Part shown: one piece after another, positions 1 through 9,788 of the stretch
Position numbering within the stretch: position 1 is the stretch's first letter
Layout: each line of letters opens with the position of its first letter
Program-made: the position numbers and the translations under genes
The notes under the pieces: model-generated
Seen by the model: the letters and a program-made list of their open reading frames with translations, nothing else
The model's database searches: none
Told to the model about the DNA's origin: nothing
Assembly: GCF_001668615.1 (NCBI RefSeq)
Contig: NZ_LZMC01000076.1
Coordinates: forward strand, 23,657-87,656
Direction of reading: 5' to 3'
Length of the DNA stretch: 64,000 nt
From: Mycobacterium sp. 1274761.0
Lineage (GTDB): Bacteria > Actinomycetota > Actinomycetes > Mycobacteriales > Mycobacteriaceae

Positions 1-1
1 T

Positions 2-961
2 GCGTGGTCGAACCTAGCGATGCTCGGTTCCATGTACGCCTTCACCGTCATGGGCGCGATGATGGTGGTCGTCCTGGACCCAGCTGGTCAGTTCCCAGCT
101 CTTCCGGCTCTGATCGGGTTCATCGTCACGCTCGGCCTCGGCGCGCCCATCACCATCGGTGCCATGGTCTCGCCGTCCCAGCGGCCCATCCGGGATCTGG
201 CCGACGGTACCAAACGTGTTGCGGCCGGCGACTACTCGCAGCGTCTGCCCGTGGTTCAAGACGATGACCTGGGGGCGTTGGCGGCATCTTTCAATCGGAT
301 GCAGGCGGGTTTAGCTGAGCGGCAACGTCTTCAGGCGGCGTTCGGCTCCTATGTCGACCCCGCACTCGCCAAGCGGCTGCTCGAACAGGGTGACGACGTG
401 TTCACCGGTGAGCGCCGTAAGGTGACGGTGATGTTCGTCGACATTCGCGACTTCACACCGTACGCCGAAGCCAACAGCGCCGAGGACACCGTCGCGCGGT
501 TGAACGCGTTGTTCGAGATCGTGGTGCCGGCGGTGGTGGACGCCGGCGGACACGTCAACAAGTACCTCGGTGACGGTGCGCTCGCGGTCTTTGGTGCACC
601 GAACGACCTCGCCGACCATGGCGACGCCGCGGTGTCCGCCGCGATGACGATTCATCAGCGGGTCGCCGAGCGATTCGGTGGTGAGCTCCGCATCGGCATG
701 GGGATCAACACCGGTGTGGTGATCGCCGGAACCATCGGCGGCGCAGGCAAACTCGAGTTCACCTTGATCGGGGATGCGGTGAACGTGGCGGCACGTGTCG
801 AGCGGCTCACCAAGGTCACCGGCGATACGATCCTGCTGACTCAGCAGACCGTCGACACGCTGGCCTCACGACCGCAGGGCCTCCACGACAGGGGAACCCA
901 TCCGCTGAAGGGAAAGTCCGCCGCGGCAAGGGTTTTCGGGCTCGAACCAGCGCGGCGATGA
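2..961 (+). CDS. HAMP-domain class III adenylate/guanylate cyclase, 5' end cut by window
   Basis: This is the C-terminal part of a membrane-bound class III nucleotide cyclase, predicted to make cAMP in response to a membrane input. The frame is open from the first bases of the window, so the N-terminus lies outside. Visible in order are a membrane segment, a HAMP linker (PIRDLADGTKRVAAGDYSQR region) and a full cyclase domain. The metal-binding aspartates are in FVDIRDF and the following loop, the purine-binding lysine is in NKYLGDG, and the transition-state Asn and Arg are in DAVNVAARVE. All catalytic positions look intact, so it should be active. The architecture matches the Rv1318c-Rv1320c type of mycobacterial cyclase. 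What precedes it is not visible. Confidence 0.88.
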   Translation, partial: AWSNLAMLGSMYAFTVMGAMMVVVLDPAGQFPALPALIGFIVTLGLGAPITIGAMVSPSQRPIRDLADGTKRVAAGDYSQRLPVVQDDDLGALAASFNRMQAGLAERQRLQAAFGSYVDPALAKRLLEQGDDVFTGERRKVTVMFVDIRDFTPYAEANSAEDTVARLNALFEIVVPAVVDAGGHVNKYLGDGALAVFGAPNDLADHGDAAVSAAMTIHQRVAERFGGELRIGMGINTGVVIAGTIGGAGKLEFTLIGDAVNVAARVERLTKVTGDTILLTQQTVDTLASRPQGLHDRGTHPLKGKSAAARVFGLEPARR

Positions 962-970
962 GCCCGGCGC

Positions 971-1183
971 TTACCCCCGGTCCCGTATCTCGACAGCTGC
1001 CTCGAGCATCTGCTCGGTGCTCGCGAGCCGGTCCTGCAGATTGAGGTCCACGATCAGCTCGTGTGCGCCGGACTCTGCGGCTGCTCGGATGTCGTCGACT
1101 ACTTGATCGAGTGTGCCGACGGATCCAGATCGATCAGGTCCCGGCGGCCGGGGTGTGAAGGTGACGTTTGCGACCACGACCAT
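971..1183 (-). pseudogene. C-terminal remnant of an F420-dependent luciferase-like oxidoreductase
   Basis: About 70 residues are readable, ending at TAA 971-973. They contain VVVANVTFTPRPPGPDR, then a helix, then HELIVDLNLQ. This resembles the last strand-helix-strand of LLM-class F420-dependent oxidoreductases, which are normally about 280-350 residues long. Nothing resembling the N-terminal barrel or F420 site lies upstream: the opposite strand there holds another gene. I infer a truncated, non-functional remnant. An independent small protein starting at ATG 1183 cannot be excluded. Confidence 0.5.
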
Positions 1184-1304
1184 ACCAAGCTCGCCGCAAG
1201 CCGGACGGCGCAGCGGCTGTCTCGATTGCCGTGAATGGTGCCGCACGAATCAGGGCCAACTCGCTCGACGGGTAGGCGGCGAAAGCGGACCTTATCGTCA
1301 GTGC

Positions 1305-1742
1305 GTGACCGAGGACCCAGGCCTGTGGCAGGACGCGCTCGTCGAAATCGCCGTGAGGCTGGAAGCCAAAACCCGGCAGAGCCGGTGGACCGCGCGAACC
1401 GACCACCTCATCGAGCGGGACTTCGCGTTGGGCGCATACGCGATACGGAAACTGGTCGAGTCGCGCCACGTGCCAGACGACATCAGCGGCCGTAGCTTCC
1501 CGGTCCGCCGCTGCGGCGCGACAGGGCCCGACGAGTTCGACGGCGGCCGCCGGGCGACGCTTTCCGTACGGGAGCTATGCCACGCCATCCTGCACAGCGT
1601 CGTCTTCACGTTCTCGTGCGGTGAGACGGCTGACCTTTTCGACGGCGTCTACGTGGCACCGGCGCGGCACCGCAACCGGTTCGCCTATCTGGTGCTGGCA
1701 TCCGACTTCATCGGTCTGTGCTCCGATATCGCCGAGAGCTGA
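1305..1742 (+). CDS. Conserved hypothetical protein, 145 aa
   Basis: I do not recognise this protein. It starts with an amphipathic helical stretch rich in Trp and Arg, has no signal peptide or membrane segment, and ends in a hydrophobic segment (YLVLASDFIGLC). GTG 1305 was chosen because TATCGT at 1293-1298 sits exactly six bases upstream, the spacing of a leaderless mycobacterial transcript. The longer upstream frame has no such support and a composition unlike a protein. The next gene downstream is the leader of the DAHP synthase unit, with its own promoter, so the two are probably independent. Confidence 0.6.
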   Translation: MTEDPGLWQDALVEIAVRLEAKTRQSRWTARTDHLIERDFALGAYAIRKLVESRHVPDDISGRSFPVRRCGATGPDEFDGGRRATLSVRELCHAILHSVVFTFSCGETADLFDGVYVAPARHRNRFAYLVLASDFIGLCSDIAES

Positions 1743-1777
1743 GCGGCGACCGCGATTTTGCCGCCGTCGGATGGCCG

Positions 1778-1785
1778 TATAACCT
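1778..1785 (+). promoter_or_regulatory. -10 promoter element for the DAHP synthase leader transcript
   Basis: The bases TATAACCT contain TATAAC (1778-1783) and the overlapping TAACCT (1780-1785). The second fits the mycobacterial TANNNT pattern and lies seven bases before GTG 1793, so the transcript may begin at or within a few bases of the leader-peptide start. No clear -35 element is seen. Confidence 0.5.
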
Positions 1786-1792
1786 GGTCACC

Positions 1793-1867
1793 GTGAACAT
1801 CAGTGGACGCGTCGGCTATTGGCGCTTTATGCAGGCTCCGGGCGGAGCCGATAAAGCGCAGCGCTAA
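1793..1867 (+). CDS. Aromatic-rich leader peptide, 24 aa, upstream of the DAHP synthase
   Basis: This short frame runs from GTG 1793 to TAA 1865-1867. Codons 9, 10 and 12 encode Tyr, Trp and Phe (GYWRF), the three end products that feed back on DAHP synthase. Such regulatory codons are the hallmark of attenuator leader peptides. A -10 element ends 7-9 bases before the GTG, allowing leaderless translation. The codons lie just before the first arm of alternative RNA stems, and a terminator-like hairpin follows at 1888-1915. I infer that ribosome stalling on scarce aromatic aminoacyl-tRNA controls read-through into the enzyme gene. The codons and stems are seen; the mechanism is inferred from classical trp/phe attenuation. 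Confidence 0.65.
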   Translation: MNISGRVGYWRFMQAPGGADKAQR

Positions 1868-1887
1868 GCACGCATCCACCCGGAGCC
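1834..1887 (+). promoter_or_regulatory. Mutually exclusive RNA stems of the putative aro attenuator
   Basis: GGCTCC at 1834-1839 can pair with GGAGCC at 1844-1849 across a four-base loop. Alternatively GGCTCCGGG at 1834-1842 pairs perfectly with CCCGGAGCC at 1879-1887, ending on the base before the terminator hairpin. The two pairings exclude each other. The 5' arm lies inside the leader peptide, 5-6 codons after the Tyr-Trp-Arg-Phe run, so a stalled ribosome would cover or approach it. Which state favours termination cannot be settled by eye. Confidence 0.55.
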
Positions 1888-1915
1888 AAGGCAGTGACCA
1901 GCAGGTCGCTGCCTT
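1888..1915 (+). terminator. Terminator-like hairpin before the DAHP synthase gene
   Basis: AAGGCAGTGACC (1888-1899) and GGTCGCTGCCTT (1904-1915) form a 12-bp stem with one G-U pair and the loop AGCA. It is followed by TCGTCATT, a weak U-containing tail typical of high-GC actinobacteria. It lies 61 bases before the enzyme start with no gene between, as expected of an attenuator. Confidence 0.6.
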
Positions 1916-1976
1916 TCGTCATTCAAGGGCGCCGGTCATTCACCCCAGTGCCCACACCAGAAAGGCACCAGCAACC

Positions 1977-3028
<1,052 letters not shown>

Positions 3029-3032
<4 letters not shown>

Positions 3033-3319
3033 GAGGCGCGGCGGATGCCGCGTTTGAGTAGCAACTCCCGCTCGGACTCCGACAGGCCGCCCCAGATTCC
3101 GTAGGGCTCACCGACGGCGAGGGCATGCGAGCGGCACTGGGCAATCACCGGGCAACGGCGGCACATCTCCTTGGCGCGCAGTTCGCGTTGTGCGCGGGCC
3201 CGGCCACGTTCGCCATCGGGGTGAAAGAACACCGACGAGTCGACTCCTCGGCATAGCCCGTGCATCTGCCAATCCCAGATATCAGCGTTGGGCCCGGGTA
3301 GCTGTTGCGGCTGTGGCAT
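3029..3319 (-). CDS. whiB3: WhiB3 redox-sensing transcription factor, 96 aa
   Basis: WhiB3 is a small iron-sulfur protein that senses NO, oxygen and redox state and controls polyketide and lipid genes in mycobacteria. The four cluster-binding cysteines are present: one in GLCRG and three in MCRRCPVIAQC. The GEPYGIWGG turn and a basic C-terminus (KRGIRRAS) follow. The N-terminus MPQPQQLPGPNADIW is nearly that of M. tuberculosis WhiB3, and ATG 3319 gives a matching length. It is divergently placed from the Rv3415c/sigD group, as in M. tuberculosis, with a long 5' region that may carry regulation. Confidence 0.95.
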
Positions 3320-3748
3320 GTGGAAAACCCCTCTCTACGCACCGATTTCGGCAACGCACCGATGCGTGAGTTGTGGAACCGATTTGAGCACAAGTCGCCG
3401 GTGACTACTCGTGGGAACAAGGTAGGGGTGCTTAACAAAACGAGTCAATAGGGCGCACATGTGCTCAACTACATAACCGCAGGCCGAGAATTTACATCAC
3501 GTTCATCGGTTCGACCCGCCGGCGCTGACGCGGGTGATAACTAATGGCCCAATACGCCACTCTGATTCGTATTTCCGCAGTTCGCTCAATTCGGCGTGGC
3601 GGAGCAATGTCGCACCCTTTTCCAATCAGTTGACATGGCTGTAACACGGGGCGCATCAACTGTTAACCAAAGAGATTCGGCGCCAACGGGTTACCCGAAA
3701 CCACCGGTACCGGGATCCCGTCAGGTTGATTGATAACGTCATCGGCTG
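3320..3748. other. 430-bp intergenic regulatory region between whiB3 and the Rv3415c homologue
   Basis: No convincing coding frame is seen. The whiB3-proximal part carries a 10-base direct repeat (3337-3363). AT-rich stretches at about 3425-3490 and 3620-3670 are plausible promoter zones, the second including TTGACA at about 3630. TAACGT at 3734-3739 lies nine bases before ATG 3749. No hairpin terminator was found. Confidence 0.4.
3337..3363. repeat. Direct repeat ACGCACCGAT x2 upstream of whiB3
   Basis: ACGCACCGAT occurs at 3337-3346 and again at 3354-3363, a 17-base period, 18-44 bases before the whiB3 start. The position suggests the 5' untranslated region or a binding site for a tandem regulator. 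No regulator can be named. Confidence 0.4.
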
Positions 3749-4519
3749 ATGCTCGTCGATTCCGCGTTCGGTGATGATCCGGGGTGCTGGCCGCTGCCGG
3801 CGGCGCACAGTGCCGAGGACCTGTGGCTGCGTGCCGTCGCAGCGGGCGGGCAGGGACGCTACGCGAATGCCTACGGCGAGCTCGCGATGCTGCGGCGTGC
3901 CTGTCGCACCGGTCGGTTGGCATCCCTGGCGCACAGCACCCACGCCTCCTTCTTGCGTCAGCTCGGCTGGCACACCCCCGCCCGCGGGTGGGACGGCCGC
4001 GCGCTCGCGGTGGCGGGCGGCGATCGCGAAGCCCGCGGCGACGCGCTGATCGGCTTGGCCGCCGATGCGCTCGGAATCGGGCGGTTCTCGGTATCCGCCG
4101 CCGCCCTCCAGCGTGCCGAGGGTTTGCTCGACGACTCGCCGCCGCGGCTGGCGATACGGCTGGCATGGGTGTCGGCTGAACTGGCGATGGCAACCGGCGA
4201 CGGCATAACGGCCGTCGCTCATGCCGAGCGCGCCATTGAGGCGGCCGCCTCTTTCGGCTCTGTGCGCCACAGCGTGAAATCCGAGGTCGTGGGGGCCGCC
4301 GCACTGTGCAGCGCCGGTCGGCTGGAGGCCGCGCGCGCGGCGGCCGACTCGGCCCTCATCACCACGCAGCGGCTCGGCTTGGTGCCGCTGAGCTGGGCTT
4401 TGGCCAGCCTTCTCGGCGACATCGGCAGCGGGAACCACTCGGCTGCTGAAGTCGTTGGAATTCGGGACCGGTCCGCTGATACGGTGCGGCGCCGTGGCGG
4501 CGTGTTGTTTGATCGCTGA
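3749..4519 (+). CDS. Rv3415c-like alpha-helical repeat protein, 256 aa
   Basis: This conserved mycobacterial protein of unknown function sits between whiB3 and sigD, as in M. tuberculosis (Rv3415c, similar length). It is built of Ala-rich helical pairs (for example AYGELAMLRRACR, HAERAIEAAASF and ARAAADSALITTQRLGL) in a TPR-like pattern, with no signal peptide or membrane segment. A protein-interaction role near SigD control is an inference from position only. ATG 3749 is the first start in the frame. The gene ends about 90 bases before sigD. Confidence 0.75.
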   Translation: MLVDSAFGDDPGCWPLPAAHSAEDLWLRAVAAGGQGRYANAYGELAMLRRACRTGRLASLAHSTHASFLRQLGWHTPARGWDGRALAVAGGDREARGDALIGLAADALGIGRFSVSAAALQRAEGLLDDSPPRLAIRLAWVSAELAMATGDGITAVAHAERAIEAAASFGSVRHSVKSEVVGAAALCSAGRLEAARAAADSALITTQRLGLVPLSWALASLLGDIGSGNHSAAEVVGIRDRSADTVRRRGGVLFDR

Positions 4520-4608
4520 GCCAGTCCGCATCGACCCGATAGATATCGTTTAGCGCAAATAGCTAAAGGCCACCTGTCCCATTAGTAACGCTGGAGAGAG
4601 CTTCACCG

Positions 4609-5187
4609 ATGACAATTTCGGGAGAACGTCTCGATGCTGTCGTTGCTGAAGCCGTGGCGGGCAACCGGGACGCGCTCCGGGAGGTGCTGGAGACCATTCG
4701 TCCGATCGTTGTCCGCTACTGCCGGGCCAGGGTCGGGACGGCCGAGCGGAGCGGTCTCTCAGCTGACGATGTTGCTCAGGAGGTGTGCTTGGCTGCCATC
4801 ACGGCGCTGCCGCGCTACAAAGATCAGGGACGACCGTTCCTGGCCTTTGTGTATGGCATCGCCGCCCATAAGGTTGCCGACGCGCATCGCGCGGCTGCCA
4901 GGAACCGCTCTGAGCCGACGGATGTCGTCCCCGAGCGCCTTTCCGTGGAGGCCGGGCCCGAACAACTCGCGATCGAAGGCGAGTCCGCCGAGCGAATGAA
5001 CAGGCTGCTTGCGGTTCTGCCGGAAAAGCAGCGCGAGATTCTGATCCTGCGCGTGGTCGTCGGCATGAGTGCCGAAGAGACGGCCGAGGCGGTCGGCAGC
5101 ACGGCCGGCGCGGTGCGGGTGGCGCAGCATCGGGCGCTCGCGCGACTCAAAAGCGAAATCATGGCGACGGGGCACGACCATGCCTGA
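4609..5187 (+). CDS. sigD: ECF sigma factor SigD, 192 aa
   Basis: SigD is an extracytoplasmic-function sigma factor that directs RNA polymerase to stress and stationary-phase genes. Region 2 is at about residues 20-95 (DDVAQEVCLAAITALP and FLAFVYGIAAHKVADAH). Region 4 is at about 125-180, with the helix-turn-helix MSAEETAEAVGSTAGAVRVA followed by QHRALARLK. GGAGAGAG precedes ATG 4609 at a normal distance. The stop overlaps the start of rsdA by eight bases, the usual coupling of a sigma factor with its anti-sigma factor. The identity rests on family match and on the whiB3-guaB2 neighbourhood. Confidence 0.93.
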   Translation: MTISGERLDAVVAEAVAGNRDALREVLETIRPIVVRYCRARVGTAERSGLSADDVAQEVCLAAITALPRYKDQGRPFLAFVYGIAAHKVADAHRAAARNRSEPTDVVPERLSVEAGPEQLAIEGESAERMNRLLAVLPEKQREILILRVVVGMSAEETAEAVGSTAGAVRVAQHRALARLKSEIMATGHDHA

Positions 5188-6385
5188 CTTCAGTCGCTGG
5201 GGCGGAAACGGTGGCGACCCGTCGCTCAACGCGGTCGGGCGGACCGACCGCTACCTTGACGCGCTCGCCGCCGAGCAGCCGGTGTATGCGACCGACTCGG
5301 CCGACGCTGAGCTGGCCAACTTGCTAGCGGGTTGGCGGGACGAGGTGCGCAGGCCACCGGCGCGGATCGCCGGGCTGCGGGACGCCGAGATCGTGCTGCA
5401 GCGCTCACTGGCCTCGCGGCAGCGGACACGTATGTCGATGGCGGTCCTGGGCTCTGTTGCCGCTGCGATGCTGTGCCTGGGCGGGTTCGGCGCCGTCGTC
5501 TACGGTGCTGGGCCTGGCGACGCGCTGTACGGGCTGCGCGTCGCGGTGTTCGGCGAGCAGCAGGTCACCCGCGACGACAAGGTCGCGCTGGCCGCTCAGA
5601 CCGAGATGCAAGAGGTTCAACATCTGATCGAGCAGGGCAACTGGGACGCTGCGCAGGACAAGCTGCAGACCGTCACCTCGACGGTCCAGACGGTCGAGGA
5701 TCCACAGCGGCAGCAGGAACTTCAGGAGCAGTTGAAGGATCTGGCGGTCAAGGTGGAGACCCGCGATCCGAACGCGACGGTCCCTGACGCGCCGCACGTC
5801 GACCAGCCGGCCATTCAACTGCCGCCGGCTATCACGCTTCCCCCGGAGATCTCGCTGCCGCCGGGTCTGCCGGTGCCGCCCGATGTGTCGCTGCCGCAAA
5901 TGCCGGGACCGATTGTGCCGTCGGAGATTCCGTTGCCGAAGTTGCCGTCGCTGCCGTCCTTGCCGGGTTCCGGTGTGCCGCCGGATATCTCACTGCCGTC
6001 GCTGCCGCCGATTTCGTTGCCCAAGCCGATCCCGGTGGAACCGAAACCGCCTGTGTCCAAGCCGGGTCAGGATGGCCAGGAGCCCAAGCCGGTCGAACCG
6101 CCGAAGGCCGCCGAACCGCCCAAAGTGGTCGAACCACCGAAGGTCGTCGATCCACCGAAGGTCATTGAGCAGCCCAAGCCTGTCGAGCAACCGAAGCCGG
6201 TGCTGCCGGAGATCGCGATCCCCAAGCCCGCCGAGCCACCGCCGGCGCAAGAACCTCCAGCACCGGTACTACCTGTGGTTCCCGCACCCAAGGCGCCGCC
6301 GGCGCCTGCGCAGGAGGAGGCGCCGTCAGATGCGGCGACGACGATCCTGCAGGTTCCGGCGGAGAAGCCGAAGCGCGGAAGCTGA
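5180..6385 (+). CDS. rsdA: Anti-sigma-D factor RsdA, membrane protein with Pro-rich tail, 401 aa
   Basis: RsdA holds SigD at the membrane until it is degraded by regulated proteolysis. The cytoplasmic anti-sigma part is about residues 1-75. One membrane helix follows at about 86-110 (MAVLGSVAAAMLCLGGFGAV), then a helical extracytoplasmic segment. From about residue 205 to the end there is a long Pro-rich tail, first of P-P-E/D-I-S/T-L-P type units and then KPVEPPK/KVVEPPK units. ATG 5180 overlaps the sigD stop, implying translational coupling. The Pro-rich tail probably spans the cell wall and is the part most likely to vary between species. Confidence 0.9.
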   Translation: MPDFSRWGGNGGDPSLNAVGRTDRYLDALAAEQPVYATDSADAELANLLAGWRDEVRRPPARIAGLRDAEIVLQRSLASRQRTRMSMAVLGSVAAAMLCLGGFGAVVYGAGPGDALYGLRVAVFGEQQVTRDDKVALAAQTEMQEVQHLIEQGNWDAAQDKLQTVTSTVQTVEDPQRQQELQEQLKDLAVKVETRDPNATVPDAPHVDQPAIQLPPAITLPPEISLPPGLPVPPDVSLPQMPGPIVPSEIPLPKLPSLPSLPGSGVPPDISLPSLPPISLPKPIPVEPKPPVSKPGQDGQEPKPVEPPKAAEPPKVVEPPKVVDPPKVIEQPKPVEQPKPVLPEIAIPKPAEPPPAQEPPAPVLPVVPAPKAPPAPAQEEAPSDAATTILQVPAEKPKRGS

Positions 6386-6414
6386 AACCACGGCGACTGA
6401 GCGAACTTGAGCGC

Positions 6415-6819
6415 TCAGCGGTAGCCGTCGGACTCCGACGTCGCTTCGTTGAGCGACGCATCGGCATAGCCGCGGCAATAATCCCAGGTCACGTACGCGT
6501 CCGGCTCGGGATCGTAGGCCGGCTCGTGCGGGCGCACCGTGCCGTCGACCAGTAGTTGCAGAAGGTTGGCCCGCAGCATGTCCCAGTCGTGGTAGTGGTC
6601 CTGCTGGCATTCGTCACAGCACACCACGAGGCCGCGAATTCCCTTGTGCGCCAGAAGTGCTTCATACACCGCCAGGTCGGCGAGATCGGCCTCGACAGCG
6701 GTGCGTTCCTGCGCGTCCAACGGTTGGCCCGGCTCGAGGGCGTCGAGGGCTCCCGAGGGGTCGCACGGGTCATCGGCGAACGGATCCGGCGGCAAACCAG
6801 GCGGCAGGTGGTCTCGCAC
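6415..6819 (-). CDS. DUF5319 family protein (Rv3412 homologue), 134 aa
   Basis: This small acidic cytoplasmic protein of unknown function is conserved next to guaB2 in mycobacteria. It has a Pro/Asp-rich N-terminus (LPPGLPPDPFADDPCDPSG), a helical centre and CCDECQQDHYHDWDMLR, whose Cys/His cluster could bind metal. GTG 6819 was chosen because TAGTGT at 6826-6831 lies six bases upstream on the same strand, a leaderless arrangement. It converges on rsdA with 29 bases between and has no evident operon partner. Confidence 0.8.
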   Translation of the reverse strand: MRDHLPPGLPPDPFADDPCDPSGALDALEPGQPLDAQERTAVEADLADLAVYEALLAHKGIRGLVVCCDECQQDHYHDWDMLRANLLQLLVDGTVRPHEPAYDPEPDAYVTWDYCRGYADASLNEATSESDGYR

Positions 6820-6920
6820 GGTTCCACACTACGCAGCGCTACAGGTATCGCGCCAGCGGTTGCCCAGCTGACTCGGTGTGGCGCGGCACCCGTGTGGGGC
6901 CAGTTCCCGAGGCCGAAGCC

Positions 6921-6936
6921 GATAAGATAGTTATCT
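6921..6936. promoter_or_regulatory. Inverted repeat in the guaB2 promoter
   Basis: GATAA (6921-6925) and TTATC (6931-6935) flank GATAG, and AGATA/TATCT forms a second nested repeat at 6925-6936. TAAGAT (6923-6928) could be the -10 element, so any protein bound here would compete with RNA polymerase. The guaB2 start is 30 bases further on. Confidence 0.4.
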
Positions 6937-6938
6937 AG

Positions 6939-8513
<1,575 letters not shown>

Positions 8514-8522
8514 CGAGTCCGC

Positions 8523-9659
8523 ATGCGCGACATGGTCGAGATAGGGATGGGCCGGACTGCCCGTCGCACTTACGAACTCGGCGACATCAACATCGTTCCG
8601 TCCCGTCGGACCCGATCGTCGAAGGATGTGTCGACGGCCTGGCAGCTCGACGCGTACCGGTTCGAGATCCCGGTTCTGAGTCATCCCACCGACGCACTGG
8701 TGTCGGTCGAGTTCGCCATCGAACTCGGGCGGCTCGGTGGCCTCGGCGTGCTCAACGGCGAGGGTCTGATCGGCAGGCACGCCGACGTGGCCGCCAAGGT
8801 CGCCCAGGTCATCGAGGCCGCTGAAAAGGAACCCGAACCTGCCGCGGCTATTCGCCTTCTGCAGCAACTGCATTCGGCACCGCTCGACCCTGATCTGCTG
8901 GGCGCCGCCGTCGCGCGTATCCGCGACGCCGGGGTGACGACCGCGGTTCGGGTCAGCCCGCAGAACGCGCAGGCATTGACGCCGTCGCTGGTTGCGGCGG
9001 GCATCGATCTACTGGTCATCCAGGGCACCATCGTCTCGGCCGAACGCGTCGCACAGGACGGCGAGCCGCTGAACCTCAAGACCTTCATTTCGGAGCTGGA
9101 CGTCCCTGTGGTGGCCGGCGGCGTGCTCGACCATCGCACGGCTCTGCACCTTATGCGCACTGGTGCGGCGGGCGTGATCGTCGGCTATGGCTCGACCAGC
9201 GGAGTCACCACCAGTGACGAGGTGCTCGGAATCAGCGTGCCGATGGCGACCGCGATAGCCGACGCCGCCGCGGCACGCCGCGAGTACCTCGACGAGACCG
9301 GCGGCCGCTACGTGCATGTGCTGGCCGACGGCGACATTCATTCCTCCGGCGACCTGGCCAAGGCGATCGCGTGCGGGGCCGACGCCGTCGTGCTGGGCAC
9401 CCCGCTGTCGCTGGCCGCGGAGGCACTCGGCGACGGCTGGTTCTGGCCGGCCGCTGCGGCGCACCCGTCGCTGCCGCGCGGCGCTCTGCTGCAGGTGGCC
9501 ATCGGCGAACGGCCGCCGCTGGAGCAGGTGCTCAACGGGCCGTCCGATGACCCCTTCGGCTCGCTGAACCTGGTCGGTGGCCTGCGCCGGTCGATGGCCA
9601 AGGCCGGTTACTGCGACCTCAAGGAGTTCCAGAAGGTCGGACTGACGGTCGGGAGCTGA
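8523..9659 (+). CDS. guaB3: GuaB3, IMP dehydrogenase-like protein without CBS domains, 378 aa
   Basis: This IMPDH/GMP reductase-family barrel protein lies directly behind guaB2. It lacks the CBS insert. Where GuaB2 has GPGSICTTR, this protein reads GYGSTSGVTTSDEV, so the catalytic cysteine of classical IMP dehydrogenase is absent at the matching place. In M. tuberculosis the orthologue (Rv3410c) is kept in the same position but does not replace GuaB2. Its reaction is therefore uncertain. ATG 8523 follows the guaB2 stop by nine bases, which implies shared transcription. Confidence 0.93.
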   Translation: MRDMVEIGMGRTARRTYELGDINIVPSRRTRSSKDVSTAWQLDAYRFEIPVLSHPTDALVSVEFAIELGRLGGLGVLNGEGLIGRHADVAAKVAQVIEAAEKEPEPAAAIRLLQQLHSAPLDPDLLGAAVARIRDAGVTTAVRVSPQNAQALTPSLVAAGIDLLVIQGTIVSAERVAQDGEPLNLKTFISELDVPVVAGGVLDHRTALHLMRTGAAGVIVGYGSTSGVTTSDEVLGISVPMATAIADAAAARREYLDETGGRYVHVLADGDIHSSGDLAKAIACGADAVVLGTPLSLAAEALGDGWFWPAAAAHPSLPRGALLQVAIGERPPLEQVLNGPSDDPFGSLNLVGGLRRSMAKAGYCDLKEFQKVGLTVGS

Positions 9660-9788
9660 CCGCGTCGGGCCCGCGACTGTGCGGATTCCGAGGGTTTCGG
9701 TCCGTCGCTCCGATACTGCACACCCGACACTCGGCGGTGTCGCGGACCCGGGGTTCTGCCTACTGACGGGTAAGTTCATACTGGTTTC

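Noticed and set aside
1786..1899. Pairing of GGTCAC (1786-1791) with GTGACC (1894-1899) as antiterminator
   Set aside because: If transcription begins at about 1790-1793 the upstream arm is mostly absent from the RNA, and six pairs at this distance are weak.
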